DNA from: Xanthomonas rydalmerensis
GTDB lineage: Bacteria; Pseudomonadota; Gammaproteobacteria; Xanthomonadales; Xanthomonadaceae
Length of the DNA stretch: 64,000 bases
Assembly: GCF_033170385.1 (NCBI RefSeq)
Contig: NZ_CP126170.1
Coordinates: 1,078,001 to 1,142,000 of the forward strand
Reading direction: 5' to 3'
How positions within the stretch are numbered: the stretch's first letter is position 1; each line of letters starts with the position of its first letter. The notes under the pieces were generated by a model. The model had not been told where the DNA came from, made no database searches, and saw nothing but the letters and a program-made list of their open reading frames with translations. This document shows, piece by piece, positions 58,783-64,000 of the stretch. A program made the position numbers and the translations under genes.

Positions 58783-58977
58783 GCGCTAGCTCCAGTGGAG
58801 TGGCTTCTAAAGAGGCAGGCATTCTAGTCGCTTGGCTGTTGCAATGCAGCGCATGCCGGTTCGGAGGATTCCTACAGCGGTTTCGGGCTCCATACCCGCC
58901 CGCATGGGGCGCATTCCGATAGTGCCGGTACCGGGCGGCGGCGATCCTGCGGTCACTGTCCCCCAAGGAGCAAGGCG

Positions 58978-59466
58978 ATGAACGGAATCCGGCGATCGAT
59001 GCTGCCGCTGCTGGCGGTGCTGGTCCTGGCCTGCGGCGCTGCGCAGGCGCAACAGGTGCAACCGACCTACGTGGATGCGATGGACTATCCCGCCCCCGGC
59101 GAGGGCTGGGAGGCGTTCGCCGACCTGGAGCGACGGCTGGCGCACGACTTCGACCAGCTCTGCGGCGACACCTTCTGCGAAGGCGACTACAGCGACTACC
59201 GGCCGCTGCGCTATCGCTGTTCGGTACGCCAGCGCGACGGGGTGATCGGGGAGTGCATCTGGAGCTTCGGTGCCAGCGAGGCCAGTGTCGATCCGGACAG
59301 CGGCCGGGTCGTGGTCGATGCGCGGCTGTGGCACTGCCGTACGCCGTTGCAGCCGCAGACCCGGCTGCACGCACTGTACGCGGCGCTGTCGGGCGAGCGG
59401 CCGCTGTTCGCGCCGCTGCCGCACAGCGAACGCAGCATCAACGATGGGCTGATCGACTGCCTGTAG
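58978..59466 (+). CDS. Secreted protein of unknown function
   Basis: A 162-residue protein with a cleavable signal peptide (MNGIRRSMLPLLAVLVLACG, cleavage after AQAQ at about residue 25). AAGGAG lies 7 nt before the ATG. The mature part has an acidic N-terminal half (EGDYSDYRPL) and about five cysteines (Cys in QLCGDTFCEGD, RCSVRQRD, GECIWSFGA, LWHCRTPL, DCL at the end) that could form disulfides. It is divergent from ppa and convergent with hppA. I recognise no family. A periplasmic or extracellular location is likely. Confidence 0.72.
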   Translation: MNGIRRSMLPLLAVLVLACGAAQAQQVQPTYVDAMDYPAPGEGWEAFADLERRLAHDFDQLCGDTFCEGDYSDYRPLRYRCSVRQRDGVIGECIWSFGASEASVDPDSGRVVVDARLWHCRTPLQPQTRLHALYAALSGERPLFAPLPHSERSINDGLIDCL

Positions 59467-59522
59467 CGGCGGAAGCTGCGCGGTGGGCGCCGGCATGCCG
59501 CCGGCGCCCACTGTGCGTGTGG

Positions 59523-61550
<2,028 letters not shown>

Positions 61551-61805
61551 GACCCCTCCCAAGGATGTGGATGGCGCCCAAGCGCTGGACATACCGTGGG
61601 ATCACACCGGAGGAGCTGAAGCATGCAACGACTCCGCGGCCACAACGCGCGCCGCTGGTGCGTATCGCAATGTCGACTGGCCTGAACGCGGCGAGTATGC
61701 GCCTGACTCCGTGATGCCGCCAGCGACCAGGCAGGGCGTCGCACTTTGGCGTCCGGTTCAGTCTGCGCGTGGCAGCGTGGCGCATCGCTTCCCAGGAGCC
61801 ATCCG

Positions 61806-62345
61806 ATGCACTCGACGATTTCCCGGCGGCCGTGCGGCCGCGCCTCGATCCTGGCCCTCGGCCTGTGCACGCTGGCGCCGCTGGTCGCCGCGGCCGCCGA
61901 CCCGACCCCGGAACTGCAGCGCCCGGCCAGTGCGCCGCAGGCGGTGGGCGTGGTGCACACCATCCGCCAGATCCCCGAGGCCTGCGTGCGCTTCGAGGGC
62001 CAGTACACCGGCGATGCGGCGCAGCCCTACCGCTTCTCCGCGGTGCGCAGCAGTCCCACCTGCCAGCCGCGCGCCAAGCTGGTCGAGTTCGATCAGGCCA
62101 AGCCCAGCGAGGCCACCGGCTGGAAGTTCAACGATCTGATCCGCGTGCCCAGCGCAGCCTGTCCTTCGCAGCAGGCAGTGGTACGGGTCTGGCGCAAGCC
62201 GGTCGCGCTGAACACCGAGCGCGATGGCCAGGGCCAGTCGCGGATCTATCTGGAAGAGGCCAAGCAGCAGGCGGCCGCCGGCAAGGTCCCGCAGGTCCCG
62301 GAGTTCACTGCGCAGATGACGCTGGAAGGCAATGCCTGCCGTTGA
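61806..62345 (+). CDS. Secreted hypothetical protein
   Basis: A 179-residue protein with a signal peptide (ASILALGLCTLAPLVAAAAD, cleavage near residue 31). Upstream AGGAG supports the ATG at 61806. The mature part contains conserved-looking features (CVRFEGQYTGDAAQPYRF, CQPRAKLVEFD, then NACR at the end) and an even cysteine spacing that may give two disulfides. It is divergent from hppA across 255 bp. I recognise no family with confidence. It is likely periplasmic. Confidence 0.7.
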   Translation: MHSTISRRPCGRASILALGLCTLAPLVAAAADPTPELQRPASAPQAVGVVHTIRQIPEACVRFEGQYTGDAAQPYRFSAVRSSPTCQPRAKLVEFDQAKPSEATGWKFNDLIRVPSAACPSQQAVVRVWRKPVALNTERDGQGQSRIYLEEAKQQAAAGKVPQVPEFTAQMTLEGNACR

Positions 62346-62559
62346 GCCGGATGCGTAGCGACATTCCTTGCGGAATCAGCCGCTGCGCATGCCGCGTCGC
62401 CGATGCGGAGCAGTGACATCGGCTGGTCGGGCGAGTTTCCCTGACCGGCTCGATCGCTTGTACGCCCGTATCGGTCGCCATCATCGGCGCCGTTAGCGGC
62501 GTCGCCGAACGTAGGTTTTTCAGCCGCTGATGCATGCTGCTGTGGGCCGTCTCTGGTTT

Positions 62560-62819
62560 TCATCGAACGTATGCAGCATGCAGTTGCATGCAGACTGATC
62601 GAGTCGGTTCGGATCCTGTTTGCCGCCGGCGCAGCCATTCGTCGGCGACCTCGCCCCTGTTCTTGGGCGCGCCGTCCTCGATCCACGCCATGAAGACACG
62701 ATCGAACCTGACGTTGGCCACGCATGCGCCAGGAAGCGGCGCATGGCCTGCGTCGTGCGATAGCTGTCGTCCACCGGCGTTGCGCGGGTGATCGGGCCGT
62801 TGTGCCAATCGAAGCGCAT
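62560..62819 (-). pseudogene. DUF6434 gene broken by a frameshift
   Basis: Starting at the ATG at 62819, the frame reads MRFDWHNGPITRATPVDDSY and then TTQAMRRFLAHA, which matches the first part of the DUF6434 domain. At about 62721-62723 the match stops and resumes in another frame as VANVRFDRVFMAWIEDGAPK and then GEVADEWLRR, the second part of the same domain. Joining the halves needs one missing base. The continued frame ends at 62560. Whether this is a true pseudogene or a sequencing or assembly error cannot be told here. The rest of 62346-62926 shows nothing else. Confidence 0.75.
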
Positions 62820-62926
62820 TCTGGTGCTTTCTCGTTTCCTGCCGATCGTGTGCGCCGTTTTCGCTCTTGCCTTCCGCGAGGTTCCCCGCAATAGTGACGA
62901 ACGCGCCAGAAGCCTGAGCATCCATT

Positions 62927-64000
62927 ATGCGGTTTCAATCGATCGTCGGTAGCCTGCTCCTGATGACGGCGTCAGCCGCGAGTATGGCCGCGATGCCTTC
63001 CGCGGCGGCCTCGCCGGCGGCGGATGAGGCCGATGAGGCGAAGCGTGTTCAAGCCGCCAACGACCAATCCGTGCAGGATGCCATGCATGGCCGCTATCTG
63101 GATGCCTCGTTCGGCCTGCTGGCGCATCTCGGTGTCGCATCGGCGACCGACATCAAGGATGCGGACGTGTTCGACCAATGGACGCAGGTGATGTCGTGCA
63201 TGACCGGCATGCCGACGTTCAATCCGGCCAAGACAGCGGACTTCCACGTGCCCAAGGAACAACTCGCCGACCTGCGTGGCGCGCACGGCGTTTCCGCGCT
63301 TGCGGAGATCGTCCGCCGCGCGCGCCGGACCAGCATCGTGATCCTCGACGAGAACCATCTCGATCCGCGCGGCCGCGCGTTCGCGCTGGAGGTCGCGCGC
63401 GCCTTGCGTCCGCTCGGCTACACGACGCTGGCGGTGGAGGCGTTGAAGCGCGATGCCGACGATGCCGTGTCGCGCGACAAGATGGCGGCGCTCTCGAAAG
63501 ACGGCTATGTGCGGCAGCCGAGCGGCTATTACCTGCACGATCCGGTCTTCGCCGATTTCCTGCGCCAGTCGCTTGCGCTGGGCTACCGCCCGGTGTCGTA
63601 CGAAACCACGCGCACGGAGTATGCCGACGATCCCGGCCAGGCGCAGGCGCAGCGGGAACAGGACCAGGCCGACAATCTGGTCCGGCGCGCGCTCGAGCAA
63701 GCTCCCGCCGGCGGCAAGATCCTGATCTATGCCGGCGAACACCATGTCGCAGAACGGCCGATCGCGGCCGAGGGCGGAAAGGTCGAGATGATGGCGCAGC
63801 GGCTCAAGCGCGCCACGGGAATCGACCCGTTGACCATCGACCAGGCGGGCTTGTCGCCGATCCCGATGAATCGGCCCGATGCCGACCTGTATGCCATCGC
63901 CGAGCCCAAGACCCATGGCCGATCCGTGGTGCTGATGCGGCACGGCAAGCCACTGACGGTAGGCCTGCTCGCGGGTTCGGTCGATCTGCAGGTGGTGCAC
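62927..64000 (+). CDS. Secreted protein with ChaN/EreA-like features (runs off window end)
   Basis: An open plus-strand frame with no stop from the ATG at 62927 to position 64000 (358 codons so far). It begins with a signal peptide (MRFQSIVGSLLLMTASAASM). The body has short motifs of the ChaN / TIKI / erythromycin-esterase-like fold: IVILDENHLDPRGRAFALEV (position of the usual GExH), LAVEALKRDADD and the later ILIYAGEHHVAERP, with His residues that could bind a metal or heme. The fold assignment is tentative. A minus-strand open frame covering the same span is rejected because it has no start or domain pattern. The C-terminus lies beyond the window. Confidence 0.6.
   Translation, partial: MRFQSIVGSLLLMTASAASMAAMPSAAASPAADEADEAKRVQAANDQSVQDAMHGRYLDASFGLLAHLGVASATDIKDADVFDQWTQVMSCMTGMPTFNPAKTADFHVPKEQLADLRGAHGVSALAEIVRRARRTSIVILDENHLDPRGRAFALEVARALRPLGYTTLAVEALKRDADDAVSRDKMAALSKDGYVRQPSGYYLHDPVFADFLRQSLALGYRPVSYETTRTEYADDPGQAQAQREQDQADNLVRRALEQAPAGGKILIYAGEHHVAERPIAAEGGKVEMMAQRLKRATGIDPLTIDQAGLSPIPMNRPDADLYAIAEPKTHGRSVVLMRHGKPLTVGLLAGSVDLQVVH

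Noticed and set aside
62972..64000. Minus-strand open frame over the terminal secreted-protein gene
   Set aside because: The plus frame has a signal peptide and motifs; the minus frame is biased to His, Arg and Gln and begins at the window edge without a start.

Overview
The window looks like a chromosomal segment of a Xanthomonas-type gammaproteobacterium (Xanthomonadaceae). The grounds are the very high G+C content, the tight gene packing, the set of outer-membrane proteins (OprO/P-type porins, TolC, a TonB-dependent receptor), the ilv-leu operon order, and dispersed repeats of the GGGATTGGGGATTCGGG and GTAGGAGCGGCTTCAGCC types that I associate with xanthomonads and relatives. There is no prophage, plasmid, CRISPR array, rRNA or tRNA that I can recognise. 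The species cannot be fixed from the sequence alone.

Positions 1-18774 hold organic-acid uptake and sensing. The first module has a CitMHS citrate transporter (cut by the window edge) and an OprO/P porin on the minus strand, divergent from a TctD/TctE-like two-component pair and a periplasmic binding protein. After a 271-bp MITE-like element come a beta-propeller diguanylate cyclase and a LuxR-type response regulator. The second module has a hybrid sensor kinase, a second OprO/P porin, the C4-dicarboxylate symporter DctA and an NADP-malic enzyme. A tandem array of about four 183-bp repeats separates the DUF5713 gene from the hybrid kinase.

Positions 19239-28063 carry envelope functions: a small XRE regulator, a zinc-finger protein, a glycosyltransferase, an O-antigen ligase-like protein, an LpxL-type acyltransferase and WaaA (Kdo transferase). 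These are followed by TolC, a PCMT-family methyltransferase and a TetR regulator that faces two near-identical operator-like sites. A second propeller diguanylate cyclase follows.

Positions 31526-40955 are one long minus-strand branched-chain amino-acid operon, read in the order leader peptide and attenuator, ilvC, ilvG, ilvM, threonine dehydratase, leuA, leuC, a 60-aa small protein, leuD, leuB. The leader contains a Leu-Leu-Val-Leu-Val-Leu-Ile run followed by an intrinsic terminator. A pair of inverted repeats is inserted between ilvM and the dehydratase.

Positions 41198-56494 carry gamma-glutamyltransferase, a BCCT osmolyte transporter, a soluble chemoreceptor-like protein, thiC with a TPP riboswitch, a potassium-channel-like protein with a degenerate filter, a CadC-like membrane regulator with a propeller domain, an AraC regulator and a TonB-dependent receptor. 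Positions 56975-64000 carry an HDOD response-regulator-like protein, both a soluble and a membrane pyrophosphatase, two small secreted proteins, a frameshifted DUF6434 gene, and the start of a secreted protein that runs off the window. All family assignments come from reading the translated sequence; no database search was run.
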